Assembly: GCF_022780145.1 (NCBI RefSeq)
Contig: NZ_JALEXO010000286.1
Coordinates: 1 to 22,326 of the forward strand
Origin: Intestinibacter sp.
GTDB taxonomy: Bacteria > Bacillota > Clostridia > Peptostreptococcales > Peptostreptococcaceae
Length of the DNA stretch: 22,326 bases
Direction: 5' to 3'
A program made the translations under genes and the position numbers. The notes below the pieces were generated by a model that saw only the letters and a program-made list of their open reading frames with translations, ran no database searches and had not been told where the DNA came from. Shown here one piece after another: positions 1 to 7,782 of the stretch (within the stretch, counting starts at the first letter, position 1; every line of letters starts with the position of its first letter).

Positions 1-602
1 CTTCTCAATGAAACACCTAATATAGCCATCTGTCCCACTCCCATGATACTGAAAGTTGTTAATAAACTGATAGATATTATCTCTTCTGTTTTTATGCTCA
101 TTTGATTTTGATTGGATACTAAAAATTTTATCCCGTATGCAAATATAAAAACTGATGTAAATACTATAATAGACTCAATTCCAACTACTATAAAGCTATA
201 TAATCTTATATCTGTAGCTAAAGTACACATCATAGATACTGGCAATATTATTAAAAATCCAATCAAGCTCAACTTAAATAATTCAGTAACTTCTTTTATT
301 TTTTTACTGAAAATCATTATTATAGTAGCACAAGCAACATATTTAGCTATTATAGATACTTCATTAAAAGATAGTAAAGTCCCCAATAAAACTGCTATAA
401 AAACCTGTATTTTATATTTATCAAATCTACATATGTATAAGAAAAAAGCTAATCCCAATGGAGCAATACCATCTATTAAAATTGATCTGCTTAATAAAAA
501 TCCAATTATCATAAAAATTATAACTTTTGAATCAAAGATTCTCGAGAGCTTTAAATTGCTGTAATTAAAACCCTTATTTTTAATGGTCGCTGTTCTGTCC
601 AT
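1..602 (-). CDS. spoIIE: Stage II sporulation protein E, N-terminal membrane region (partial, runs off window)
   Basis: SpoIIE is the septum-located serine phosphatase that dephosphorylates SpoIIAA and so releases sigma-F in the forespore; it also binds FtsZ. Only the first 200 codons are here, and the C-terminal PP2C phosphatase domain lies beyond position 1. What is visible is a polytopic membrane region: a short basic cytoplasmic head (residues 1-26), then hydrophobic segments near 27-58, 65-80, 84-98, 109-128, 136-162 and 175-195. The segment DGIAPLGLAFFLY (44-56) resembles the family's conserved 'PFGLAF' stretch. The ATG at 602 follows a GGAGGAG ribosome site. Its position at the end of the divIC cluster is where spoIIE normally sits, and a Spo0A-type promoter lies upstream. 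Identity rests on the N-terminus, synteny and promoter, since the catalytic domain cannot be seen. Confidence 0.88.
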   Translation of the reverse strand, partial: MDRTATIKNKGFNYSNLKLSRIFDSKVIIFMIIGFLLSRSILIDGIAPLGLAFFLYICRFDKYKIQVFIAVLLGTLLSFNEVSIIAKYVACATIIMIFSKKIKEVTELFKLSLIGFLIILPVSMMCTLATDIRLYSFIVVGIESIIVFTSVFIFAYGIKFLVSNQNQMSIKTEEIISISLLTTFSIMGVGQMAILGVSLR

Positions 603-629
603 AAAAAATCTCCTCCTTTGTTTACATAG

Positions 630-662
630 ATTGTAGCAAAGCAGGAGAAATTAATTTGTCAT
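630..662 (-). promoter_or_regulatory. spoIIE promoter: sigma-A hexamers with 21-bp spacer, Spo0A-activated type
   Basis: On the minus strand, ATGACA (657-662) and TACAAT (630-635) are separated by exactly 21 bp. The -10 is extended by TG (TGCTACAAT). In B. subtilis the Spo0A~P-activated spoIIE and spoIIG promoters are known for 21-22 bp spacers, and a Spo0A box overlaps the -35. Here the opposite-strand reading TTGTCATT over the -35 matches the 0A box TTGTCGAA at 6 of 8 positions. The start codon lies about 20 nt downstream of the expected transcription start. Confidence 0.7.
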
Positions 663-687
663 TTCTAGTACCTAAAATCAAAAAACT

Positions 688-1614
688 TTAAGACATCTTT
701 TTTGCCATTTGACACATTAAGCCTTCCAAATTATCGTATTCACTTACAATTATTTCATTTAATTCTAGCTTTTCCATTATCATGTCTAAAATTACTACAC
801 CAGCTGTTATAATATCCGCTCTTTTTGGTTGTAGACCATTTAGTCTCTTTTTATCTTCTAATGTCATATTTTTTAGCATTTGTAGAATTTGGTCTACTTC
901 TTTTTTGCATATTTTACTGTTGTGTACTTTTTCCATAGAGTATACTTCTAATTTTTGATTGATAGCAGATACAGATGTGATTGTGCCTCCTATACCTACT
1001 AATTTTTTTATATTTCTATTTTTAATTGTATTTATTGTATTTTCGATTGTTTTATTTATAAATTCAACTGTATCGTTTAATTCTTGATCAGTTACTATTT
1101 CTGTTTTTAAAAATTTTTCTGTTAATCTTAGAGCACCTATATTTTCACTTTTACAAAAATTTACGCCGTCTTGATTTCCAACTATAAATTCTGTAGAGCC
1201 TCCTCCAATATCTACAACTAGAATCTCTTCAGAGTCCTCCTTTTGAACACCTTCTAATACTCCTAAAAATCCTAAATTAGATTCTCTCTCTCCTGTGATA
1301 ACTTCTACATCTATTCCTGTGTCTTTTTTTGCAAGAGCTATAAATTCGTCGGCATTTTTGCTATCTCTCAAAGCAGATGTCCCCATGCAGTATACGTAAT
1401 CACAGCCTTCACTGTCACAAATATCCTTAAATTCCTTCAGAGCCTTTATATTTCTATCTATAGCCTCTTGTGATATATATCCTTTATCATCTACACCTTG
1501 ACCGATTCTAGTAGTATTTACGTATTTTTTTCTATCTATTATCTTTTCGTCCTTGTATATAGCAGTTAATAATCTCATAGAGTTTGTCCCTATGTCTATA
1601 GTTCCTATTTTCAT
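688..1614 (-). CDS. ppx: Ppx/GppA-family phosphatase
   Basis: A member of the exopolyphosphatase / pppGpp phosphohydrolase family, ASKHA fold, cytoplasmic. At 308 residues it has only the two core ASKHA lobes and lacks the C-terminal HD-like extension of E. coli PPX. Family motifs are in order: phosphate-1 loop DIGTNSMRLL (7-16), the catalytic glutamate region ITGERESNLGFLGV (106-119, with E111 aligning to the catalytic Glu of E. coli PPX), phosphate-2 loop DIGGGSTEF (135-143) and the GIGGT loop (207-211). The ATG follows AGGAGG. It lies between the divIC terminator and spoIIE, about 85 bp from spoIIE. The family is certain. Whether polyphosphate or (p)ppGpp is the substrate cannot be told from sequence, so the symbol is nominal. 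Confidence 0.9.
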   Translation of the reverse strand: MKIGTIDIGTNSMRLLTAIYKDEKIIDRKKYVNTTRIGQGVDDKGYISQEAIDRNIKALKEFKDICDSEGCDYVYCMGTSALRDSKNADEFIALAKKDTGIDVEVITGERESNLGFLGVLEGVQKEDSEEILVVDIGGGSTEFIVGNQDGVNFCKSENIGALRLTEKFLKTEIVTDQELNDTVEFINKTIENTINTIKNRNIKKLVGIGGTITSVSAINQKLEVYSMEKVHNSKICKKEVDQILQMLKNMTLEDKKRLNGLQPKRADIITAGVVILDMIMEKLELNEIIVSEYDNLEGLMCQMAKKMS

Positions 1615-1663
1615 TTTGTCCTCCTAGATTTTTAATATAGCTTTATTGTATTTATTATAAAAC

Positions 1664-1690
1664 AAAAAAGGCAACCCCAAAAGAGTTACC
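1664..1690 (-). terminator. Intrinsic terminator after divIC
   Basis: The minus-strand RNA forms a 6-bp stem (gttacc at 1685-1690 against ggcaac at 1670-1675, with one G-U pair), and inner wobble pairs may lengthen it. A run of six U (1664-1669) follows. It lies just past the divIC stop and would end the rqcP-yabP-yabQ-divIC transcript before ppx. Confidence 0.75.
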
Positions 1691-1714
1691 ATTTAGTTAT
1701 TTAAATTACTAAAT

Positions 1715-1996
1715 TTATTTTTCTAAATATATTATCTCATTTTTTTTGACCATACCTAATTCATTTCTTGCTAAGCGTTCTAATTCTTCATCATTTTTAT
1801 AAGATTTATTATTTTGAAATTTTTTTATCTCATTCTCTGTGTCGTCTATTTCACATTCTAATTTAGAAATCTCCTCTTTATAATCTCTAATATTTTGCAA
1901 TTGAACAATAACACCAACTATTAAAGTAAACACTACAAATGAGGCAAACATATAAATTAATATCCATTGACCAGAGAATTTTTTTCTTAAGTTCAT
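1715..1996 (-). CDS. divIC: Septum formation initiator DivIC/FtsB family
   Basis: A small bitopic divisome protein that, in B. subtilis, pairs with FtsL at the septum. From the ATG at 1996 it has 93 residues: a short basic cytoplasmic tail, a membrane segment (about residues 11-33), a Lys/Glu-rich coiled coil (about 34-63) and the family's C-terminal signature ELERLARNELGMVKKNEIIY. A GTG nine bases upstream (2005) also opens the frame, but it lies inside yabQ. The ATG at 1996 has the sequence AAAGGGTG at proper spacing and starts just past the yabQ stop codon, so I chose it. The 5' end is translationally linked to yabQ. A terminator follows directly. Confidence 0.9.
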   Translation of the reverse strand: MNLRKKFSGQWILIYMFASFVVFTLIVGVIVQLQNIRDYKEEISKLECEIDDTENEIKKFQNNKSYKNDEELERLARNELGMVKKNEIIYLEK

Positions 1997-1997
1997 A

Positions 1998-2489
1998 CTA
2001 TACACCCTTTTTCATTTTCTTTTTTACCAAAGGCCTTTTAGATGACTTTCCTTTTATAAAAACAATGTTTGGTATGTAAAATATAATATCAAATAAAAAA
2101 TGTATTGAATAGACTATAATGTAATACAAATTCTCTAATATTCCGACTATGCTTAATACAAGCTTTTTTATGAAGGATTTAATAAAATTTATCACCATGC
2201 TATTAAACCTAAGTACAAACTTGCTTATAGTGTTGTAATATAAAATAAATCCAACTAATAAAGCTATAAAATGATAATATCTCAGTTCAAATTTACTGGT
2301 AGCATTTATAACTATAAAAATAATAAATGTCACTAGTATCCAAAATAATATATCGAATATAAAAGATATTCTTTTTATAAATTTAAAATTATTTTTCAGC
2401 GATCTGTTAATATCAAATAAAATCCCTATAGCTATTCCACCGTAGATGGTAGCATAAAATACATTTAAATCTTCTATGAAATAATTCAT
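1998..2489 (-). CDS. yabQ: Spore cortex biosynthesis membrane protein YabQ
   Basis: YabQ is an integral membrane protein of the spore outer membranes, needed for cortex formation in B. subtilis and made in the mother cell. The 163-residue product is very hydrophobic, with segments near 10-26, 42-63, 70-90 and 105-145, and ends in a basic tail (KKKMKKGV). The N-terminal stretch FYATIYGGIAIGILFDINR is typical of the family, where an early transmembrane helix is followed by a conserved Asp. The ATG at 2489 directly abuts the yabP stop, and divIC starts just after the yabQ stop, so yabP-yabQ-divIC are tightly coupled. Assignment is by order, length and topology; sequence conservation in this family is low. 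Confidence 0.85.
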   Translation of the reverse strand: MNYFIEDLNVFYATIYGGIAIGILFDINRSLKNNFKFIKRISFIFDILFWILVTFIIFIVINATSKFELRYYHFIALLVGFILYYNTISKFVLRFNSMVINFIKSFIKKLVLSIVGILENLYYIIVYSIHFLFDIIFYIPNIVFIKGKSSKRPLVKKKMKKGV

Positions 2490-2744
2490 TTATTTAAAAA
2501 CCTTTTTTAAAAAGCTTTCTTGTGTTTTTTTAGATTTAGAGTAGACGATTGAATTTATTGTTCCTTGGACGCTTATCACGTTTTCTTCGAGATTTAGCTT
2601 GTTCATATCCAGCGCCTCTCCATCTATTACTAATCTTCCTTCACAGGTTTGTATTTCTACTTTTTTATCACTGAAGGAATATATATGCTCTACTCCTGAT
2701 ATTAACAAATCTGATCTACCTTTTAAACTTATATTATGTTCCAC
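2490..2744 (-). CDS. yabP: Sporulation protein YabP
   Basis: YabP is a small mother-cell protein required with YabQ for proper spore cortex formation; its biochemical role is unknown. The 84-residue product has the family's pattern of alternating beta strands: a start of the type HNISLKGRSDLLISGVEHI, a central VEIQTCEGRLVIDGEAL (29-45) and ENVISVQGTINSIVYS near the end. The start is GTG at 2744, supported by the strong ribosome site GAGGTGA a few bases upstream; no ATG lies nearby. It is separated by 57 bp from rqcP, long enough to hold its own promoter, and directly abuts yabQ downstream. Confidence 0.9.
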   Translation of the reverse strand: MEHNISLKGRSDLLISGVEHIYSFSDKKVEIQTCEGRLVIDGEALDMNKLNLEENVISVQGTINSIVYSKSKKTQESFLKKVFK

Positions 2745-2776
2745 TTTATCACCTCAAATTTATTTATATACTAATA

Positions 2777-2804
2777 TAAATATACTGAGGATTTTTTAAT
2801 ATTA
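2777..2804 (-). promoter_or_regulatory. Possible sigma-E promoter for yabP-yabQ
   Basis: On the minus strand, TAATATT (2798-2804) is a full match to the sigma-E -35 pattern KMATATT. The -10 region TATATTTA (2777-2784, 13-bp spacer) matches CATACAHT only partly. Mother-cell sigma-E control of yabP and yabQ is established in B. subtilis. The match is weak in such AT-rich DNA and is offered as a candidate only. Confidence 0.3.
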
Positions 2805-3044
2805 TTCTACTATTTCGTACATTTCCTTGGCCTCTGCCTTTAAAACATGTTCTCTTATCTCATTTATTTTAAATTTCATTTTTTTCTCACCAAAAGTTAT
2901 TTCTAGTATATCGCCTATTTTTACCTCTGTAGATGATTTAGCGACTTTTCCGTTTATTGTCACAATTCCTTTATCACAAGCATCCTTCGCAACTGTTCTA
3001 CGCTTGATAATTCTTGAAACCTTTAAGAATTTATCTAATCTCAT
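2802..3044 (-). CDS. rqcP: S4-domain ribosome quality-control protein RqcP (YabO/HslR family)
   Basis: RqcP is a small S4-domain protein that binds the peptidyl-tRNA-carrying 50S subunit with RqcH and helps add C-terminal alanine tails to stalled chains. The 80 residues are almost entirely one S4 domain: MRLDKFLKVSRIIKRRTVAK (1-20) with the typical arginine-rich helix, then the hairpin DKGIVTINGKVAKSSTEVK (24-42) and GDILEI. The ATG follows AGGAGG with 7-base spacing. The location between hup and yabP is the standard yabO slot. It is preceded by the hup terminator, so it probably has its own promoter. Confidence 0.92.
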   Translation of the reverse strand: MRLDKFLKVSRIIKRRTVAKDACDKGIVTINGKVAKSSTEVKIGDILEITFGEKKMKFKINEIREHVLKAEAKEMYEIVE

Positions 3045-3070
3045 ATATATGCCTCCTGTAAAATCATAAT

Positions 3071-3109
3071 AAAAAAGAACTAAGCATTATAATTACTTAG
3101 TCCTTTTTT
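3071..3109 (-). terminator. Intrinsic terminator after hup
   Basis: A 14-bp stem (3071-3084 with 3096-3109) that is complete in the minus-strand RNA when one G-U pair is counted. The loop is 11 nt, and the descending arm ends in a U run. It lies about 100 bp past the hup stop and just upstream of rqcP. Confidence 0.85.
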
Positions 3110-3206
3110 ATCTTAAAAATATTGTTTCATCTCTTACAAAGTAATTATTTAAAATTACTATACTGTATTATTAAATGTTTAGATGTTTAAATACCTAAAT
3201 TTTATA

Positions 3207-3488
3207 TTATGCTTGATTTATTGCTTCTTTAAGAGATTTTCCAGCTTTGAATACTGGAGCTTTTGAAGCTGGTATATCAATTTCTTGTTCTGGATTTCTT
3301 GGATTTCTACCTTTTCTTGCAGCTCTTTCTCTAGTTTCAAAAGTTCCAAATCCTACTAATTGAACTTTTTCTCCTGATACTAATGCTTCTTGGATTGATT
3401 CCATTAAAGCATTTAAAGCCATTTCAGCTTCTTTCTTTGTTAATTCACTTTTTTCTGCCATTTTTGATACTAATTCAGCTTTATTCAC
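3207..3488 (-). CDS. hup: DNA-binding protein HU
   Basis: HU is the small dimeric nucleoid protein that bends and compacts DNA. The product has 93 residues, the usual length. It starts MNKAELVSKMAEKSELTKKE and carries the family signature GFGTFETRERAARKGRNPRN (46-65) that leads into the DNA-clamping arms, followed by the conserved IPASKAPVFKAGKSLKEAI. The start is GTG at 3488, with AGGAGGT seven bases upstream. The gene stands alone between mazG (81 bp upstream) and a strong terminator, so it is probably read both from upstream and from its own promoter. Confidence 0.97.
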   Translation of the reverse strand: MNKAELVSKMAEKSELTKKEAEMALNALMESIQEALVSGEKVQLVGFGTFETRERAARKGRNPRNPEQEIDIPASKAPVFKAGKSLKEAINQA

Positions 3489-3569
3489 AATATTTACCTC
3501 CTAAATTGTTTATCGTATAAAACCCATTAATTCTTAGTTCTATACACGCTAGAAATTTCCTTCTAAAAT

Positions 3570-5018
3570 TTATTGAAATTTAGCCTGTTCCCAAAGTTCA
3601 TCCATTTCTTCTAATGTCATATCTTCCAGTCTCTTGTTCAATTTTATAGCACTCTGTTCAACAAAGTCAAATCTTTTAATAAATTTGTCATTCGTAATAT
3701 TTAATGCTTCTTCTGGATCTACCTTTAAAAATCTTGCTAAATTTACTATTGAAAATAGTAAGTCTCCCAACTCTTCCTTTATGTATTTTATATTCCCCGA
3801 TTTACATTCGTCAAGTAGTTCTTGATATTCTTCTCTAACTTTTTTATGAACGTCCTCAATATCGTCCCAATCAAAACCTACTAGAGCAGCTTTTTTTTGT
3901 ATTTTTTTAGCCTTCATCAAAGCTGGTAAATCTACAGGAATTCTGTTTAATCCTTCTGTAACTGTAGTCTCACCCTTTTCTTCTCGTTTAAGATTTTCCC
4001 ATGTTTTATCGAACTCATTCATATCAATTTCTTCTCTTTTGAAAACATGTGGGTGTCTATGTATAAGCTTTTTACATATTGCACTAGTTACATCTCCTAG
4101 ATTAAAAAATCCTTCTTCTTCTCCTATTTCACAGTGGAATATAACTTGTAGAAGCACATCCCCAAGTTCTTCTATAAGTTCGTCTATATCATCGTTGTCG
4201 ATAGCTTGATTTACTTCGTATGCTTCTTCTATTAAAGATTTTTTTAAGGTCTCATGGGTCTGTTTCTTATCCCATTCGCAACCATCTGGACTTCTTAATA
4301 TTTTCATAACTGATTGTAAATCATATACAGTATTATACATTTTTTTTGAAGATTTTGGTATATATAGACTAGTTAAATAATCAAATAACTCTCTATATCT
4401 ATCTATTTCATATAGTTTCACTGGAACTTTTTGTTCTAAGCCCTTGATACCAGCTCCATTAACTATATAAACTTCTTGTTCATCGTCGTAGTAGTCCATT
4501 AATTTTAACTTAACATTTGATGCTATAAATTCATCATAGACCTGTGTGACGATTGTATTAGTTCTTGGATCAATAGGGGAATTTTCAAGTTCAAAAGCAT
4601 CTACCAATCTAAAACCATCTGCAGGATCTACTGCTAAATAGTTAAACATAGCATCTACAAAGCTCATAGAAGCTATTACCTCGACTTCTATGTTGTTTTC
4701 AGCAGCTAACTGTTCTATTATGCCTACAGTCTTTTCTGCTACCCTTGGATGCCCTGGAACGGCGTATACTAAATCGCCTTTTTTAGCTTCTTCTATTATA
4801 AATTCAGATATATGAAAATATACATTTTCAAAGTTTTCTTCTTTTTCATAGAAATAATCTAAGCTAGTATAGTTTATTTGATTTTTTAATTGATCCACAG
4901 TAGGATGCTTTTCTGTTCTTAAAAAAATTCTATCAGATGATTGTAATAATTCTAAGGCTCCTTGGCTGATTAGTGAATAATCTCCAGGACCTAAACCTAC
5001 AATTGATATCTTACCCAT
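3570..5018 (-). CDS. mazG: MazG-family NTP pyrophosphohydrolase fused to a tetrapyrrole methylase domain (YabN type)
   Basis: A two-part protein of 482 residues, like B. subtilis YabN. Residues 1 to about 215 form an SAM-dependent tetrapyrrole (corrin/porphyrin) methylase-like domain with the glycine loop IVGLGPGDYSLIS (5-17) and AVPGHPRVAEKTV (86-98). Residues about 230-480 hold tandem MazG domains. The first has CEWDKKQTHETLKKSLIEEA (247-266) and EELGDVLLQVIFH, with the metal-binding acidic residues near E264/E265 and E284/D287. The second has EEYQELLDE (397-405) and EELGDLLFSIV (416-426). MazG enzymes clear non-canonical or excess NTPs; the role of the methylase domain is unknown. ATG with AGGAGTGAT upstream. 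It lies 77 bp past yabM, likely in one transcript. Confidence 0.95.
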   Translation of the reverse strand: MGKISIVGLGPGDYSLISQGALELLQSSDRIFLRTEKHPTVDQLKNQINYTSLDYFYEKEENFENVYFHISEFIIEEAKKGDLVYAVPGHPRVAEKTVGIIEQLAAENNIEVEVIASMSFVDAMFNYLAVDPADGFRLVDAFELENSPIDPRTNTIVTQVYDEFIASNVKLKLMDYYDDEQEVYIVNGAGIKGLEQKVPVKLYEIDRYRELFDYLTSLYIPKSSKKMYNTVYDLQSVMKILRSPDGCEWDKKQTHETLKKSLIEEAYEVNQAIDNDDIDELIEELGDVLLQVIFHCEIGEEEGFFNLGDVTSAICKKLIHRHPHVFKREEIDMNEFDKTWENLKREEKGETTVTEGLNRIPVDLPALMKAKKIQKKAALVGFDWDDIEDVHKKVREEYQELLDECKSGNIKYIKEELGDLLFSIVNLARFLKVDPEEALNITNDKFIKRFDFVEQSAIKLNKRLEDMTLEEMDELWEQAKFQ

Positions 5019-5095
5019 ATTATCACTCCTAGTAAATACACTACAAAAACAATGTCATTATAATTATTGTCTTTATTTCAATATCTATTCCTATT

Positions 5096-6709
5096 CTAAT
5101 TCATTAAATTTAATTTCTTTAACATTTTATATATTTTTTCGCCCTTTGGCATTATTAATATTTCATCTTTTTTAATTCCGCCAATAGCAAGTAATACTAT
5201 TACATAAACAACTCCACCAACCATAATAGAAATTATTGTTGATATTGCATTTCCAAATACCATTGATACTAAACCGTAGCATATTTTAACAGCTACAAAC
5301 ATAGTTGTTACTGTCAATAATGGTTTTATTATAAATTCTTTTTTAGAGAATCTCATATTTAGAGTTTTCTTTATGTACATAAATTCAATTAATGATGCAA
5401 CTGCATATGCAGTTAAAGTACCTATAGCTGAACCGAAAACATTTATAGCTGGTATTCCTGTTAAAGTATAACTTAATATTACTTTGAATACCATACCTAT
5501 TGCTAAAGCTATAACTGGAACCATAGGTTTACCCATACCTTGAAGTATACCATTTTGTGCATATATTAATCCTAAGAATATAGCAGAAGGTGCACAAGCA
5601 AATAACATTTGTCCTATAGCTCCTGTTTCACCTGGATATAATAAATTCATTATTGGAGTAGCTAGAGATGCTAATCCAAAAGCACAAGGTAATACTATAA
5701 GTAAAATCATTTTTATTCCGTTTCTAGCCTCTTTCTTAGCTCTTTTACGTTGATTTAATGCACAAGCCTCTGAAATAGATGGAACTAAACTCATACCTAT
5801 AGCTTGGTCTATAAATACTGGTAAATTTACTGTTGCCATAGCCATACCTGTTAATTGTCCTAATAAAGAGTTCGCTGTTTTTACGTCAAAACCACTTTCT
5901 TGAAGTCTTCTTACGACAACTATACTATCTACCATGTTTACTAAAGGCATAACACATGCACCTATAGTTATTGGTATTGCAACGTATAAAATTCTTTTTA
6001 ATATTGTTTTTGTGCTTTCAACTTTAATATGTTTACTAGCTTCAAGTTCAGCTCTACGTTCTTTTGAGCCTCTCAAATAAGCCAATACTAAAAATGCAAT
6101 TGATGCAAATCCACCTATAGCAGCCCCTAAAACACCACCGGCAGCTCCTCTTTCAGGTCCAAAACTAACCATCCAGTAATATGCAATTGCTATACCTAGC
6201 ACAACTCTAAAGAATTGTTCTACCATTTGAGAAATCGCAATCTTACTCATTTCTCTTCTACCTTGGAAATATCCTCTAAATGAAGACATAAGTGGCACAA
6301 ATAAAAGTGCTGGCGCTATTGCGACCATACTAGCGTATGCACCCTTATTTTTCATTATAACTGTAACTATAAAGTCTGCTCCAAAATAGAATATACAGAA
6401 CGAAATAAGTCCTGTGATAAATAATACAGTTGATGCTATTCTAAATGTCTTGTTCGCTCCGCCATAATCTCCAATAGCTCTTTTTTCTGAAACCAACTTA
6501 GCTAATGCAGTAGGGAAGCCTGCTGTTGCTAATGTTAAAAATAATGTATAAACAGGATATACGGCTTGATAATATCCCATACCAGTTGAACCTACCAAGT
6601 TTCCAAGTGGTATTCTAAAAAATGCTCCCATTATCTTAACAACAACACCCGCTGCACCAAGTATAAGCGCTCCCTTTAAAAAGGATTCTTTATTTTTGTT
6701 GTCATCCAT
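5096..6709 (-). CDS. yabM: MOP-superfamily flippase, YabM/SpoVB-like polysaccharide biosynthesis protein
   Basis: An integral membrane protein of 537 residues with about 14 hydrophobic segments, of the MOP (MurJ/MATE/Wzx-like) lipid-linked sugar flippase superfamily, SpoVB branch. The N-terminus has the branch's typical GALILGAAGVVVKIMGAFFR and IPLGNLVGSTGMGYYQAVYP, followed by PTALAKLVSEKRA (66-78). B. subtilis has yabM at exactly this place, between spoVT and yabN/mazG. The related SpoVB works in cortex peptidoglycan synthesis, presumably moving lipid-linked precursors. Orthology to yabM is inferred from position, and Clostridial annotations often call this gene spoVB. ATG follows GGAGGT at good spacing. 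The substrate is not visible from sequence. Confidence 0.88.
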   Translation of the reverse strand: MDDNKNKESFLKGALILGAAGVVVKIMGAFFRIPLGNLVGSTGMGYYQAVYPVYTLFLTLATAGFPTALAKLVSEKRAIGDYGGANKTFRIASTVLFITGLISFCIFYFGADFIVTVIMKNKGAYASMVAIAPALLFVPLMSSFRGYFQGRREMSKIAISQMVEQFFRVVLGIAIAYYWMVSFGPERGAAGGVLGAAIGGFASIAFLVLAYLRGSKERRAELEASKHIKVESTKTILKRILYVAIPITIGACVMPLVNMVDSIVVVRRLQESGFDVKTANSLLGQLTGMAMATVNLPVFIDQAIGMSLVPSISEACALNQRKRAKKEARNGIKMILLIVLPCAFGLASLATPIMNLLYPGETGAIGQMLFACAPSAIFLGLIYAQNGILQGMGKPMVPVIALAIGMVFKVILSYTLTGIPAINVFGSAIGTLTAYAVASLIEFMYIKKTLNMRFSKKEFIIKPLLTVTTMFVAVKICYGLVSMVFGNAISTIISIMVGGVVYVIVLLAIGGIKKDEILIMPKGEKIYKMLKKLNLMN

Positions 6710-6765
6710 AATTTTTAACCTCCAATTTATTAGACATATGAAATTATATTCATTTTATATTACAA

Positions 6766-6793
6766 ATAATATCTTTTCATCTTAAAATATCAA
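6766..6793 (-). promoter_or_regulatory. Candidate sigma-A promoter for yabM-mazG
   Basis: Minus strand TTGATA (6788-6793), a 16-bp spacer and TATTAT (6766-6771), about 57 bp before the yabM start. The spoVT terminator lies upstream, so a promoter is needed in this 240-bp gap. The match is moderate and the region is very AT-rich. Confidence 0.3.
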
Positions 6794-6946
6794 AACTGTT
6801 TTATATATAAACTATTACAATTCGTATATAAACATTTGTAACAAAACCTAATATATCACACTTATAACGATTTATTCAATATTTTCCACATTTTTAATTA
6901 TTTCTTAATAATTTTTTATTAAATATTTTCAATAATTTTAAAAATT

Positions 6947-6971
6947 AAAGACCCTCTATTAAAGGGCCTTT
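6947..6971 (-). terminator. Intrinsic terminator after spoVT
   Basis: A 9-bp stem with a GC-rich core (6963-6971 with 6947-6955, one G-U pair) and a 7-nt loop, followed on the minus strand by a U-rich tail. It starts 8 bp past the spoVT stop, separating spoVT from yabM. Confidence 0.85.
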
Positions 6972-6978
6972 TAATAAA

Positions 6979-7518
6979 TTATTGAACTTGCTTTCCTAAA
7001 AAACTACAAGCTACCTTAAGAATTTTTTCTATTCCTTCTTGGAAGTTTTCATTTTCTTTCGTAACTATAACTATACTTCCTATACAATCTCCTGATATAC
7101 TTATTATAGGCATTATTATTTGGCCATTATAAAAATTATTATCGTCTTTGTATAGAGGTATTTTATTTTCATCTTTTATCTGTTTTGTTTCTCTATTTTC
7201 TATTATTTGTTCTAACTCTTTGCTTATATTTTTTTCTTTGTAGTCTTTTTTAGGTAATTTAGATACTGATATTATAGAATCTAAATCAGTTATGATAACA
7301 CCATGTCCTAGCGTTTCTCCTAATGTTTCAGCATATTCTTGTGAAAACTCGTTTAACTCTCCTATTGGCGAGTATTTTTTAAGTATAACTTCTCCGTCTT
7401 TAGCTGTAAATATTTCTAACGGATCTCCTTCTCTTATTCTTAAAGTCTTTCTTATTTCTTTTGGAATAACAACTCTTCCTAAGTCATCTATTCTTCTAAC
7501 TATACCTGTTGCTCTCAT
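6979..7518 (-). CDS. spoVT: Stage V sporulation transcription regulator SpoVT
   Basis: SpoVT is an AbrB-family regulator that tunes forespore sigma-G genes in B. subtilis. The 179-residue product has the family's two parts: an N-terminal swapped-hairpin AbrB DNA-binding domain, RATGIVRRIDDLGRVVIPKE (2-21) then IRKTLRIREGDPLEIF, and a C-terminal GAF-like sensory domain (about 55-178) containing HGVIITDLDSIISVSK and QIIMPIISISGDCIGSIVI. The full length with the GAF domain separates it from the short AbrB proteins. ATG follows GGAGGGAT. It forms a single-gene unit bounded by terminators on both sides, with a consensus sigma-A promoter upstream. Confidence 0.95.
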   Translation of the reverse strand: MRATGIVRRIDDLGRVVIPKEIRKTLRIREGDPLEIFTAKDGEVILKKYSPIGELNEFSQEYAETLGETLGHGVIITDLDSIISVSKLPKKDYKEKNISKELEQIIENRETKQIKDENKIPLYKDDNNFYNGQIIMPIISISGDCIGSIVIVTKENENFQEGIEKILKVACSFLGKQVQ

Positions 7519-7594
7519 TTATGATAATCCCTCCATTGATTTCTTTTATTGTATTTTTACCATTCAAAAGAAAAATATACAAATTTCGGTTAAC

Positions 7595-7624
7595 ATTATA
7601 TAATAATTATTTATTTTTTGTCAA
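7595..7624 (-). promoter_or_regulatory. Consensus sigma-A promoter upstream of spoVT
   Basis: Minus strand TTGACA (7619-7624), an 18-bp spacer (7601-7618) and TATAAT (7595-7600). Both hexamers match consensus exactly. The expected start is near 7588, leaving a leader of about 70 nt before the spoVT ATG. This is the best sigma-A match I found in the window. Confidence 0.75.
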
Positions 7625-7782
7625 AATAATTTTATATTTTAATTATATTTTTTATTTCAAAACGCTATTTTTCTACAAATTTAATAGAAATTCAAATTTA
7701 TCTTTTATAATATAAGTCTTCATTAATTTGTACATTTTTTAAATAATTATTCTCCTAAAGTTTAAAAATAATTTATTTTATT

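Noticed and set aside
112..564. Plus-strand 150-codon open frame
   Set aside because: It is antisense to the N-terminal coding region of spoIIE, has no ribosome site, and the opposite strand gives a recognisable membrane protein.
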